Shown: positions 45,372 to 54,032, counted from the first letter of the stretch. The stretch is 64,000 bases of DNA from Hirschia baltica ATCC 49814 (GCF_000023785.1 NC_012982.1:1550001-1614000), one strand, 5' to 3'. The notes: a model not told the origin generated them from the sequence alone. Translations and numbers: made by a program.

Positions 45372-46027
45372 TGCAAATCGCGCTCCTTACACTTTTGCAT
45401 ATTTTGATACCTGTATATTGGTTAGGTGGTGACTTGGGGGCATTTTATGGTTCGCGTTTCCTTGTTGATCCAAAACGTTCTGTTTCTGAAAGAATGTTGG
45501 CTCTAAAAATATTAAATGATATTGATATGGCCCCTCGGACAGCACTGATTCTTGCTCTCCCTACAGGATTAACTCTTGCAGTAGTAAAATCCTGGTTATT
45601 TATTTCTCCGATACTTATGCTGTTGATGTGGATTCTTGCTTTTGCTTGGTTAGGTCTAGCTTGGTTGCTTCACGTACGTCACGGAGGGCCGAGCGAATCT
45701 CTTCGCAAGCTTGATCTAGCAGTCAGATACTTGATTTTTATTGGCTTATTGCTTGCGGGTGGGGCATGTCTCATCAAATTTATAGATGTTCCGATATTCA
45801 TTGGTTTCAAAATGATTGCCTTGTCGCTCTGTGTTCTAATGGGGCTAATAGTTCGGCGAATGTTGAAGCCTTTAGGTCCAGCTATTGCTGAAATGAAAAT
45901 GGACGGTCCATCTCCCGACTCAGACCAAGCTATTGCAAATGTTATTTCTCAGACGCAACCAGCGGTGTTGGTGATTTGGGGACTTGTTTTAGTGGCCAGC
46001 TATCTTGGTCTCGCGACACCTTTGTAA
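45371..46027 (+). CDS. Small multi-pass membrane protein of unknown function
   Basis: A 218-residue inner-membrane protein with about five or six hydrophobic segments (near residues 3-22, 55-72, 75-98, 118-138, 143-162 and 195-215). N-terminal HILIPVYWLGGDLGAFYGSRF and a conserved RTALILALPTGLTLA region recall small integral proteins of the CopD/DUF2269 sort, but I do not recognise it firmly. Its start overlaps the hydrolase stop and it is followed by a hypothetical gene after 31 bases. Possible roles: export, redox partner or efflux; none is shown. Confidence 0.7.
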   Translation: MQIALLTLLHILIPVYWLGGDLGAFYGSRFLVDPKRSVSERMLALKILNDIDMAPRTALILALPTGLTLAVVKSWLFISPILMLLMWILAFAWLGLAWLLHVRHGGPSESLRKLDLAVRYLIFIGLLLAGGACLIKFIDVPIFIGFKMIALSLCVLMGLIVRRMLKPLGPAIAEMKMDGPSPDSDQAIANVISQTQPAVLVIWGLVLVASYLGLATPL

Positions 46028-46058
46028 CAATTGAATTTTAACATGAAAGGAGTGTTCT

Positions 46059-46787
46059 ATGAAACACAGAACAATAGACGGAAAAATCCTCTATACGTCT
46101 CGCAAACCGGGAAGAGAAGGTGAAGAGCGGGGAAGAGAGTTTTTTACATTCACTGTGCATGAGGATGGAAAAAGAACACTACGCGCTCGTTGTGAATTGG
46201 AAGATCCCGATCCAACAGTTTTGAGAGATATTACATATAGTGTCGATGAAAACGACAATCCGATGGACTGCTTTGTGCGTCTGACGATTGGAGATGAATT
46301 TATGGGAGCAGGTTTATTCCGAATGCTCGACGACCATATCGAGTGTGAAAGCTTCGGACCATCTATCGGTCGTGTTTCTCAGAAAGTTCCAACAAATGGG
46401 TATTATGATGGCTTTGGAACCCACCCTATTGCCGGTGACGCTTATATTACCAAGAAAGTAGATAGATCTAAAGGCCCGCATACACATAAATTGAGAACAT
46501 TCCTTCCATCATCAGATCATCGTGGTGCATCACCGCCGTTAATTGCTGAAGCGAATATGGAGCTGGTCTTTGAGGGACAAGAAGAAGTAACTGTGAAAGC
46601 TGGAACTTTTGATGCCTATCATTACCGCTTTACTGATGAAAGTGGTGGTATGATTTCGTTGAGTGGTGAGGCGCATCCAGATTATCACTGTTGGGTTACT
46701 GCGGATGAGGATGCTATTTTTCTAAAGGGTGGAGTAGATGGGTACATGATGACATGGTATGAACTTGTGGAACTTACGAGATCATAA
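46059..46787 (+). CDS. Conserved hypothetical soluble protein
   Basis: A 242-residue protein behind a good GGAG site. It is rich in beta-strand-like segments (GKILYTSRKPG, RTLRARCELEDPDPTVLRDI, MELVFEGQEEVTVKAGTFDA, YHCWVTADEDAIFLKGGVDG, MTWYELVEL). The VKAGTFDAYHYRF turn resembles DUF3108-like proteins, but a lipid signal is absent. No catalytic motif. It is the final gene of the rightward operon and should act with it. Unknown function. Confidence 0.7.
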   Translation: MKHRTIDGKILYTSRKPGREGEERGREFFTFTVHEDGKRTLRARCELEDPDPTVLRDITYSVDENDNPMDCFVRLTIGDEFMGAGLFRMLDDHIECESFGPSIGRVSQKVPTNGYYDGFGTHPIAGDAYITKKVDRSKGPHTHKLRTFLPSSDHRGASPPLIAEANMELVFEGQEEVTVKAGTFDAYHYRFTDESGGMISLSGEAHPDYHCWVTADEDAIFLKGGVDGYMMTWYELVELTRS

Positions 46788-46809
46788 GTTATACTTTGAA
46801 ATTAATTAT

Positions 46810-46835
46810 AAAGGGCCACGTGTCGGTGGCCCTTT
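46810..46835. terminator. Hairpin terminator between convergent operons
   Basis: AAAGGGCCAC (46810-46819) pairs perfectly with GTGGCCCTTT (46826-46835) around a six-base loop, between the hypothetical gene and the convergent cupin gene. A and T runs on both sides allow use from either strand. Confidence 0.8.
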
Positions 46836-46864
46836 AAAAAAGTTTTAGAATGAATGCTCTGGCT

Positions 46865-47686
46865 TTAAAATTTGGAGCCCATACTATATGGTCGTCCCCA
46901 ATTTTTTGGAGAACCAATAGGTAAAGTGGGAGCGTATGGGGTTCCTATAGGCAGAGGCCGTTTGTCCTTTGACCAATGGGTTACAATTTTATTTGCTCCA
47001 GGTGAGCGCATAATTTGAAAAAATCCAAACTCCGATACATGTGGTCCGTGGACAATGTGAGGAGGCCTGAAAAAGTATGCACCTGGATGCATTAAGCCTT
47101 CTGGCGTCCACATCCCGCCATCTATCATAAACATTTCCTCACAATGGTCGTGTGTCTCACTTGGAAGTTTTGTATCATCTGGTACACCATGGGGCATACC
47201 CGCTAGCAAGAAAGTACGACAGCTGTCATTGGGACCAAGGCGCAACACTTTTCGTGCTAAGCGAAGGTGGCTTAGTTTCGGATCATATGTTGAGACATCC
47301 CATTGCATTTTGGGAGTGTCTATTTCGATCTGATCTGCAATATCTGATAGGCAATTAGGATCATTTTCAGCGTGACGGAAAATTAAGACTGTAGCGCCCT
47401 TTTCTGAAGAACGTGCAGGAGAACGATCATTTTGGGGTAGAAAACCATACGCATGAAGCTCACAAAATCTATTCCCTATAAAAAGGCTTCCTTCGAGTAC
47501 AAAATACTCTTCAGCTGGCATATCTTTGATACTAGAGGGAGTGTTGTATCCGGGAGGATACCTGACCAATAACGTAGAATCAGTACTACCCGGTGCAGCA
47601 TTTAGAAGTTTAATAGATGTTCCATCGACTGTTAACTGCCAATCGACATTTTGAGTTTGAATAAATTCAATATGGGGTCTACTCAT
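46865..47686 (-). CDS. Cupin-domain protein
   Basis: A 273-residue two-cupin protein. The first half has LLVRYPPGYNTPSS and EEYFVLEGSLFIGNRFCELHAYGFLPQN; the second has ETHDHCEEMFMIDGGMWTPEGLMHPGAYFFRPPHIVHGPH, where H-x-H, E and H could bind a metal. Such proteins are dioxygenases, isomerases, decarboxylases or sensors. It is the last gene of a leftward four-gene operon (alpha/beta-hydrolase fusion, MFS, FAD oxidase, cupin), eleven bases after the FAD-oxidase stop. A metal-dependent step on a substrate imported by that operon is plausible. Confidence 0.8.
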   Translation of the reverse strand: MSRPHIEFIQTQNVDWQLTVDGTSIKLLNAAPGSTDSTLLVRYPPGYNTPSSIKDMPAEEYFVLEGSLFIGNRFCELHAYGFLPQNDRSPARSSEKGATVLIFRHAENDPNCLSDIADQIEIDTPKMQWDVSTYDPKLSHLRLARKVLRLGPNDSCRTFLLAGMPHGVPDDTKLPSETHDHCEEMFMIDGGMWTPEGLMHPGAYFFRPPHIVHGPHVSEFGFFQIMRSPGANKIVTHWSKDKRPLPIGTPYAPTLPIGSPKNWGRPYSMGSKF

Positions 47687-47696
47687 TTTCTACTCT

Positions 47697-49310
47697 CTAC
47701 TTTATGCCTAAGGCACCGGGGTTCATAATATTTTGGGGATCAACCGACCCTTTAATATCGAGTAGTAATTTGAGGGGTTCTGGATGAAGGACTTCCGCAT
47801 AGGGGTAAGTTCGTCCAATTTGATTTGATGCAGCTCCAAAGTCTCTGAATATATCAATTATTTCTTGACGAACATTCATGACTAATTCTCTAGCTTTGGG
47901 GTTTGGTTTGGGCTCTGTCAGTTTCTTTTTGGCATCAGGGCTAAGTTTTTCATGGTGCATTGGTAGCCATGAATCTTGCCAATTGAAGACAGGTTCGTAA
48001 CTAAAAGCGTGATTGCTTATCACTGTTAATAATCTTGACACAACAACACCGTGTTGGTTGAAGGCGTTCATATTCTTATCAATGCAAGCTTCTACAGCAT
48101 CAACGAGGCTTGGCGCTTCGCTGTGAGCTATTTTTGCATTTAACGCTATCCAACGATCAGCATTTGGTCCCAAAACAGAGTCCAAAGGTGGAAACAGGTC
48201 GGCTCGACCAGCACGAGGTACAGAATCTGGCAATTCTTCACCGTTTAGGGTCGCTGCGATTTTTCTCGCTATTTCCATATCTTGTACAACTGCGTGGCGA
48301 CTGCGACCTGACAGTACTAAGTGCATGGAAAAACATCCATCTTCAACGATGTTTCGTCCAGATATTGCGAGTTTCGTACCTGCTTTTATGCCACGGAAAA
48401 TGTTCTTCTCTTGTTGCACAACTTTTGCCAGCATTTTTGCATCACGAACAAGGTCGGTATCGGCTGAAAGAGCTGCTTTGGTCTTGTCGGGATCCATTAC
48501 ATAAGCTTCTTCTGCAACTTCACTACGTCCAATTTCAGATAAAGCTTCTACAGCTGCTGCTCTATCTTTAAACCCAAAGGAAAGATATTCAGTTACGGCT
48601 GGTTCTCGTATCATACGAAGGGTGGCTTGCGCTTTTATTCCGAGTGCACCTGCATCATGTACAAAAACTCCAGTCATATCTGGCCCGAATGTTCTGAAGA
48701 AAGGCGATTTTGCATTTTTGACAGCTAGTTGTCCAGTTCGAAGTAGGCAGCCATCGCTCGTCACAATTTGCATACCGAGTACGATCTCTGCTGCTGAGCC
48801 ATATCGTGCGGTGCCTAAAAAAAGAGCACCATTAGATAATCCGCCACCGACAGTAGCGCCCCGTCCTGAAAAAGTTCCAAAGAATGGCAAACGCAATCCT
48901 TTCGGCTTTAATGCGAGGTAGATTTGTCTCCAAGTTGCTCCAGGTTCAACGGTTATGTAGAGGTCGCGTTCGTTTATTTCGAGGATGCGATCCATTCTCG
49001 CAAGATCCACTGAAACAAAGCCGTTTTTAGGCATCGTATAACCATTAACATACGTCAGTCCACCGCCTCGGGGGGCCATAGCTATATTGGCTTTTGAGAG
49101 TATGCTGACGGCATTAGACAACTCTTCTTTATTTGCAGGTCTTATGACGGCAGAGCATTGTCCAGATTGGTTTAGCAAATCAGATGAGTTTAGTGTGCAA
49201 CTAGCATCATCTGTTAGTAATCCGTTTTCGCCAAGCACTGCAATTAAGTCTTGCATCATTGTTTCGCTAAGGTGTGTTTGCTGGATAGTTTCTGTTTTGA
49301 TATTAGTCAT
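47697..49310 (-). CDS. FAD-binding oxidase/dehydrogenase, p-cresol-methylhydroxylase/VAO-like (paralogue)
   Basis: A 537-residue paralogue of the 27.1-kb oxidase. The N-terminal FAD domain has IAMAPRGGGLTYVNGYTMPK, VSVDLARMDRILEI, LYITVEPGATWRQIYLALKP and GATVGGGLSNGALFLGTARYG; it ends GRTYPYAEVLHPEPLKLLLD and DPQNIMNPGALGIK. Same length and layout, so both presumably act on related compounds, perhaps two side chains or two oxidation steps. Its ATG overlaps the MFS stop by eight bases. The substrate is not shown. Confidence 0.85.
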   Translation of the reverse strand: MTNIKTETIQQTHLSETMMQDLIAVLGENGLLTDDASCTLNSSDLLNQSGQCSAVIRPANKEELSNAVSILSKANIAMAPRGGGLTYVNGYTMPKNGFVSVDLARMDRILEINERDLYITVEPGATWRQIYLALKPKGLRLPFFGTFSGRGATVGGGLSNGALFLGTARYGSAAEIVLGMQIVTSDGCLLRTGQLAVKNAKSPFFRTFGPDMTGVFVHDAGALGIKAQATLRMIREPAVTEYLSFGFKDRAAAVEALSEIGRSEVAEEAYVMDPDKTKAALSADTDLVRDAKMLAKVVQQEKNIFRGIKAGTKLAISGRNIVEDGCFSMHLVLSGRSRHAVVQDMEIARKIAATLNGEELPDSVPRAGRADLFPPLDSVLGPNADRWIALNAKIAHSEAPSLVDAVEACIDKNMNAFNQHGVVVSRLLTVISNHAFSYEPVFNWQDSWLPMHHEKLSPDAKKKLTEPKPNPKARELVMNVRQEIIDIFRDFGAASNQIGRTYPYAEVLHPEPLKLLLDIKGSVDPQNIMNPGALGIK

Positions 49311-50694
49311 TGGATGTTACTTTTTCTTCGTTTGCAGCTACAGCTTTTGCGAAAGCATGACGTCCCAATGTGAGTAGAATAGCGGAGCCAGTTCCACACG
49401 TAAAAAAGACGATTGCAAGGGCGTATGAAATACCTTCAGGTGAAGTAAAAAACGTATCTGTCAGGAAACCGACAAAGAAGTTTCCTGCTGTCATGGCGAT
49501 TAGGCTTGATGCAATTGTATGCAGAGCCATAACCTGTCCACGAAGCTGATTAGGAGATATTTGAGAGACGCCGGAATAGACAGCAGAGATATTCCAATTT
49601 ACGAATAATGCGTTCAAGGCATATGCGATGATAGCAAGTAGGCCTGTCGGAGCCAAACTGGTTGCTGTACCGAAAATCAGCATGGAAATCCCGCATGCGG
49701 CGGCAGCAAGCATTGGGGCGTCTGTTCGACCTTTGCTATTTAACCATGAAATTACCCAGCCACTGTTAGCTGCTGCAAATAAGCTGATTGGTAATCCGAC
49801 CAATCCAAGTATTTGGCCAGCGGTTGAGGCTTCCCAATTGTGAACTCTTATGAACATTGCCGGAAGCCAGCCAATAATAGCATATACACAAACAAGGTTT
49901 AGCACTGTACCGCCTATTAAAGTGGCAAATGCAACTGGTTGTTTTGAAAAGAGTTTGAAAATTGGCTTAAAACTAAATTCAGTTTTAGTCGTTTCTACAC
50001 CTTGGCGTTTAGGTTCGCGCATGGTGAGCAGCATGATAAGAGATAGAGCTACCCCCGGCATACCACACATTATGAAGACAAGTTGCCAGCTTTGAAAATT
50101 GCTTGCTAGGTGAGGTATGTCATTGATTAATCCATGTGATAGATGAAGAAATAATCCACTGAAAAGAAAAGCTGCGGCTGTACCAAGAGAGCTCCCTGTT
50201 ACGAAAACACCATATGCTTTAGGACGGGTTGAAGGTGGAAACAGATCTGCGATAAGAGAAGCCGCGGCAGGTACAAGGGCAGCTTCTCCGACACCCACAA
50301 GAATACGGGCGAAGAATAGTTCTTCGAAGGTTGTTGCAAGCGAGCACCCCATAGTAGCGAGGCTCCAAAGTGCAAGGGCTGCAGTAAGAATGGGAGTACG
50401 TTTTGTTCTGTCGCAGAGCAATCCAATAGGTAAACCTAGAACGCTGTAAAACAAACTAAAGGCTAACCCTTGCAACAAGCCAAATTGAGTATCTGTTATG
50501 TGTAATGAAGCTTCCAGTGGTTCAATCAAAAGTGCAATTGAAACCCTGTCCAAAATAGCAAGAGCATAAGCTAATGTAAGGAGTGCAACCACATACCAAG
50601 CATATCTGCGGTTTGGCCACGAAATATCCGAGGCACCAGCCCTTAACTTTGGAGGAGGGGCGGTTTCAGAAATGTGATCATCCGATTGGGACAT
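49303..50694 (-). CDS. MFS transporter, spinster-like family
   Basis: About 463 residues with the twelve-helix MFS pattern. After helix 1 comes ILDRVSIALLIEPLEASLHI, TDTQFGLLQGLAFSLFYSVLGLPIGLLCDRTKR (the loop 2-3 motif A) and RILVGVGEAALVPAAASLIA, typical of the spinster-like group common in sphingomonads and Caulobacterales. Probably takes a substrate or product through the inner membrane. ATG 50694 is chosen, as MSQSDDH looks like the genuine start; ATG 50709 is possible. It lies between an alpha/beta-hydrolase fusion and the FAD oxidase. Confidence 0.88.
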   Translation of the reverse strand: MSQSDDHISETAPPPKLRAGASDISWPNRRYAWYVVALLTLAYALAILDRVSIALLIEPLEASLHITDTQFGLLQGLAFSLFYSVLGLPIGLLCDRTKRTPILTAALALWSLATMGCSLATTFEELFFARILVGVGEAALVPAAASLIADLFPPSTRPKAYGVFVTGSSLGTAAAFLFSGLFLHLSHGLINDIPHLASNFQSWQLVFIMCGMPGVALSLIMLLTMREPKRQGVETTKTEFSFKPIFKLFSKQPVAFATLIGGTVLNLVCVYAIIGWLPAMFIRVHNWEASTAGQILGLVGLPISLFAAANSGWVISWLNSKGRTDAPMLAAAACGISMLIFGTATSLAPTGLLAIIAYALNALFVNWNISAVYSGVSQISPNQLRGQVMALHTIASSLIAMTAGNFFVGFLTDTFFTSPEGISYALAIVFFTCGTGSAILLTLGRHAFAKAVAANEEKVTSND

Positions 50695-50728
50695 AAATTT
50701 AGGCTCCATTTAGGGCAATATAGATTTT

Positions 50729-52414
50729 TTATTTTTCAAGGAAATTAGTCACGATAAGTGCTGCATCCTTCGTGCATGGAGGACGCTTTCGAAGAATTGC
50801 GTTGTGCATTGTGCTCGCAATTTTTTCGACTTCGATATAGGCTGGATCATTATCGAGATGTAAAAACAGCATCTTGGAATGGGGGAGCTTTGGCAGCGAA
50901 TGCGCCAATTCTCTACAAGTATCGATCGCATCAGCATAGTGTTTTGGTTGTTTGAGTATCCCCAAGAAACTATCATACAGATTTTCGTGTTTAATTAGGG
51001 GGGTAAGTTTTCTTATGCTGGTATTTTGGCGATTGTTCCAAGGCCAATTTGTCTGGCTGTCTCTAAGCATGTGCCAAATCTCATGCAAGTGAGACCCAGA
51101 GTAGTTGAAATCGAAATGAGGTGTAAAATCTGTAGCATGAATTGGCTCAGGAAATGCTGCTACGGAAATGCCGCCGTCGACTATAATTGAAGAAACTTTA
51201 TCTGAAGAACATTCTGCAAGCTTCATGGCAAGTGGAGCAGATAAACCAGTCGCCAAGATTGTAACATTATCCTTTGCAAGCACATCAAGAGTGTCAGTAA
51301 GAGAATCTATGAAAGCGTTTGCTGATGGAGAAGTAAAAGGGTCAGATTCTCCAAAACCGGGTAATTCAGGCAAAAGAATATGGAAGTCTTCCTTCAACTG
51401 CTCGGCCCAACTCTGCCCAAGCACTAAAGTCGGCGTGTCTAGTATAAGAATGGTATCAGTTGGATGTTCTCCAAGTTGATGTATATGCATTTGACCGGCT
51501 ACTGAGTTGATATAGACACTTTTGCCGACTGTCTTTTTTACGCTGCTTGGCTGTTTTTTTTGTGTAACGGTGCCTTTTTTTAATTCGCTGATTATCCAAT
51601 CTAACCAGCCTGAAGTATCAGCAGGTAATTTGGCAACTTCGAGGTTGGTGTTTTCTTCTCTCGGAATGCGCTGCAAACTTTCAAATAGTACATCATCGAT
51701 GCGTGCGCCTATCGTTGTTGGGGATTCAATTTTTCTTAGCGCTTCTAGTGGGTTGTATCGCATCGCTGCAGCGTAAGCGTCGGAATAGTGTGGCCCTGCG
51801 GAAAATAGGTCTATTGTATATTCTTGTATCCAGTTTGCGTTAACTTCCAGCTGCATTCGGTTTTGTGTGGAGGGTGAAAACCAGGGGAACCAGCGAAGCA
51901 TATCACGAATATGCGTCCATTCATTTGCAATAAAACCACCAGCGTCATCCTTTTGAAAGGGGCGCATATAAGCGTCTATAAATGCGGATGACGTTGGGCT
52001 TTTAGGAATCGACAGGCCATCTAGTATTAAATGAGTATGGCTTGCTAGATTGGCAGCATATTCTAGAGCAATTTTTGCGCTAGTGTGTGTGGCGTAAATT
52101 GGAGCACCATCTAGTCCCAAAGACTGTATGGTATCATGAAGAGCTATCGCGAAGTCTGAGATTGCAAGCTGCTTTTTGGGTAGTGGATCAGAATTACCAT
52201 ACCCGGGTGTATCTAATGCGAAGACAGTGAAGTGATTAGCTAATGCGCGCATAGTTTGCGTATGTAGTCGAGATGACCTTGGTGAATCGTGCAGCATCAC
52301 GACGGCTGGCCCTGATCCCGTTGTTCGGTAATGCACATTTTGTGTCCCTGAACGGACGTAGGCACGCTGAATGCCTAGCGTTTGTGCGTTTGTGTTAGGG
52401 GATTGATCATTCAT
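50729..52414 (-). CDS. Fused tandem alpha/beta-hydrolase, both nucleophile sites non-canonical
   Basis: A 561-residue protein made of two alpha/beta-hydrolase folds. Domain 1 (about residues 20-265): NVHYRTTGSGPAVVMLHDSP, DTPGYGNSDPLP and elbow A108-T-H110-T-S112. Domain 2 (about 298-555): HIHQLGEHPTDTILILDTP, LPELPGFGESDPF and elbow A388-T-G390-L-S392. Domain 1 carries histidine in place of the serine nucleophile, like the single-domain paralogue at 44505; domain 2 has glycine there and is probably a pseudo-enzyme or regulatory half. A charged linker (TQKKQPSSVKKT) joins the two. It is the first gene of the leftward operon behind a shared operator. A fusion of this kind is unusual. Confidence 0.85.
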   Translation of the reverse strand: MNDQSPNTNAQTLGIQRAYVRSGTQNVHYRTTGSGPAVVMLHDSPRSSRLHTQTMRALANHFTVFALDTPGYGNSDPLPKKQLAISDFAIALHDTIQSLGLDGAPIYATHTSAKIALEYAANLASHTHLILDGLSIPKSPTSSAFIDAYMRPFQKDDAGGFIANEWTHIRDMLRWFPWFSPSTQNRMQLEVNANWIQEYTIDLFSAGPHYSDAYAAAMRYNPLEALRKIESPTTIGARIDDVLFESLQRIPREENTNLEVAKLPADTSGWLDWIISELKKGTVTQKKQPSSVKKTVGKSVYINSVAGQMHIHQLGEHPTDTILILDTPTLVLGQSWAEQLKEDFHILLPELPGFGESDPFTSPSANAFIDSLTDTLDVLAKDNVTILATGLSAPLAMKLAECSSDKVSSIIVDGGISVAAFPEPIHATDFTPHFDFNYSGSHLHEIWHMLRDSQTNWPWNNRQNTSIRKLTPLIKHENLYDSFLGILKQPKHYADAIDTCRELAHSLPKLPHSKMLFLHLDNDPAYIEVEKIASTMHNAILRKRPPCTKDAALIVTNFLEK

Positions 52415-52470
52415 GTTTGCGTGCTCTCTATTTCATAAAGTCAACAAAAAAAGCTTTGCATGATGACCAA

Positions 52471-52490
52471 ATGGTATAAGAATATAACTA
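52471..52490. promoter_or_regulatory. Candidate GntR/UTRA operator in divergent intergenic region
   Basis: ATGGTAT-AAGAAT-ATAACTA keeps the core of the island element (GGTAT-N6-ATAAC) with one mismatch at each outer arm. It lies between the divergent alpha/beta-hydrolase fusion and MFS genes, 57 bases from the former and 91 from the latter. Confidence 0.55.
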
Positions 52491-52581
52491 TTGGTGCGAT
52501 AAATGAGGTCGTACGTCTAGTCTCAACGGTGATATTATTTTTGAAAAAGTTTCCCAAACCTCTGCGGATGGTTCAAATCAA

Positions 52582-53823
52582 ATGCGAGCATGGCTCGTTG
52601 TAGTTGCTGCAATGATCGGCGTTTCGGTCGGGCTTAGTCCTATTCCTTTTTACACGATCGGTATGTTTGCTCCGGAGCTCTCATCTGAATTCGGTTGGAG
52701 TTTTTCCTCATTGATGGGCAGTATTGCTGTTCAATCAATTGTTGTGATGATTGTTAGTCCATTTGCTGGATATGCTGTCGATTTGTTTGGCGCTCGTAAG
52801 GTGGCTTCAGTTTCATTATTGTGCTTCGGTCTGTGCTTTATGAGCCTTTCGCTAAACAAGGGTTCTTTGACTATCTTCTATATTCAATGGGCTGTGATGG
52901 CGGTGCTAGGGGCGGGTACGCTCTCAGCGACTTGGACATATGTTGTGAATGGCTGGTTTGATAAGCACAAAGGGTTAGCTCTTGGGCTAGCGAGTGCTGG
53001 CACAGGGATTACAGGTTTTCTTATTAAGCCATTTGCTGCTTGGTTAATTGAAGGCTTTGGTTGGCGGGCAGCATTTATTGTAATTGGATTGTTGCCGATA
53101 GTGATTGGTGTGCCGGTTGTGCTTCTTTTTTTAAAAGAACGTAGGTCCTTTAAGAAACCAGATGAGATACAGTCGGTGGATTTTGGCAAAAATGGGAAGC
53201 GTGAAAATATCGAAGGATATACTTTAAAGCAGGCGTTAATGCAGCGGAATTTCTGGTTGCTTGCAGGTGCGTTTCTACTCATTGCATTCTCACTCACGGC
53301 ACCAACCCCAAATTTAGAAAATATACTGCGAACTCATGGGTTTGCGTTGACTCAGATAGGGGCGATAACTGCAAGTTTTGGTTTAGCGGTTATTGCTGGG
53401 CGGCTAATGGGGGGGTGGATGCTTGATAGAGTGTGGGCTCCGCTCTGTGCTTTTTTAATTCTACTTATTCCTGCGGCAAGTTGTTGGGTGCTGTCTCTTT
53501 CTGAGGTCAGCCCAATGATGGCAACGTTAGCTGTGGCTGGAATAGGTTTTGGCGCTGGTTTCGAGTTTGATCTACTTGCCTATTTAATTAATAGGTATTT
53601 TGGTCAGCGTCAGTATGGTCTGATTTATGGTAGCTTTTACGCAATTATAGCGCTCGGTGGCGGGTTGGGACCGGTCGTATATGGTCATTTCTACGATACA
53701 ATTGGAACTTACTCATTCTCACTTGTTGGAGGCGCAATGGCCGTCGTTTCAGGTGGTGCTTTGCTTTTGCTTCTTGGTAAATATCCAAAATTAAAAGCTG
53801 CTCATGCTGATGAAATAGTGTGA
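52582..53823 (+). CDS. MFS transporter, monocarboxylate/oxalate-formate-antiporter-like
   Basis: A 413-residue transporter with twelve hydrophobic helices. Segments such as GVSVGLSPIPFYTIGMFAPEL, AGYAVDLFGARKVASVSLL, GWFDKHKGLALGLASAGTGI, GWRAAFIVIGLLPIVIGVPVV and a long cytoplasmic loop near residue 200 match the MCT/oxlT-like branch, which moves small carboxylates. Divergent from the hydrolase/MFS operon and 210 bases before the receptor gene, so a set of outer- and inner-membrane carriers is under the same element. Confidence 0.87.
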   Translation: MRAWLVVVAAMIGVSVGLSPIPFYTIGMFAPELSSEFGWSFSSLMGSIAVQSIVVMIVSPFAGYAVDLFGARKVASVSLLCFGLCFMSLSLNKGSLTIFYIQWAVMAVLGAGTLSATWTYVVNGWFDKHKGLALGLASAGTGITGFLIKPFAAWLIEGFGWRAAFIVIGLLPIVIGVPVVLLFLKERRSFKKPDEIQSVDFGKNGKRENIEGYTLKQALMQRNFWLLAGAFLLIAFSLTAPTPNLENILRTHGFALTQIGAITASFGLAVIAGRLMGGWMLDRVWAPLCAFLILLIPAASCWVLSLSEVSPMMATLAVAGIGFGAGFEFDLLAYLINRYFGQRQYGLIYGSFYAIIALGGGLGPVVYGHFYDTIGTYSFSLVGGAMAVVSGGALLLLLGKYPKLKAAHADEIV

Positions 53824-53900
53824 AGGTTTAACTCTAGAAAATTGGAGTGGTGCAAAATTAGTCAGCATAAGTTTCTTAGCAAAATATATGCAACAACGAC

Positions 53901-53929
53901 TTGACAGATTCATATTGGTCATTTGTTAT
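53901..53929 (+). promoter_or_regulatory. Probable sigma-70 promoter of the island receptor gene
   Basis: TTGACA (53901-53906), 17 bases, TGTTAT (53924-53929). The -35 box is perfect and the -10 box has four of six matches. The first operator copy covers the -10 box, and a second lies just downstream, so a bound repressor would block polymerase. Confidence 0.6.
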
Positions 53930-53942
53930 ATTTCTATGACAT
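53923..53942. promoter_or_regulatory. Candidate GntR/UTRA operator 1 at the receptor promoter
   Basis: TTGTTAT-ATTTCT-ATGACAT, the island element with two mismatches in the right arm. It overlaps the probable -10 box of the receptor gene and lies 25 bases before the second copy. Confidence 0.6.
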
Positions 53943-53947
53943 TTAAA

Positions 53948-53967
53948 TTGTTATAATGTTATATCAA
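53948..53967. promoter_or_regulatory. Candidate GntR/UTRA operator 2 at the receptor promoter
   Basis: TTGTTAT-AATGTT-ATATCAA, a close match: the arms are inverted repeats with one mismatch. The centre is 25 bases from the centre of the first copy, so two dimers could bind side by side just after the transcription start. Confidence 0.65.
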
Positions 53968-54032
53968 TATTTAAAGTCGGTGGGCGGGAGATTTGCTTGC
54001 CTAAGAGCAATTAAGCAAAGAAGGTAGCGGGA

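Noticed and set aside
48110-48571. 153-codon forward frame inside the FAD-oxidase gene
   Set aside because: Antisense shadow; the reverse frame has full family motifs.
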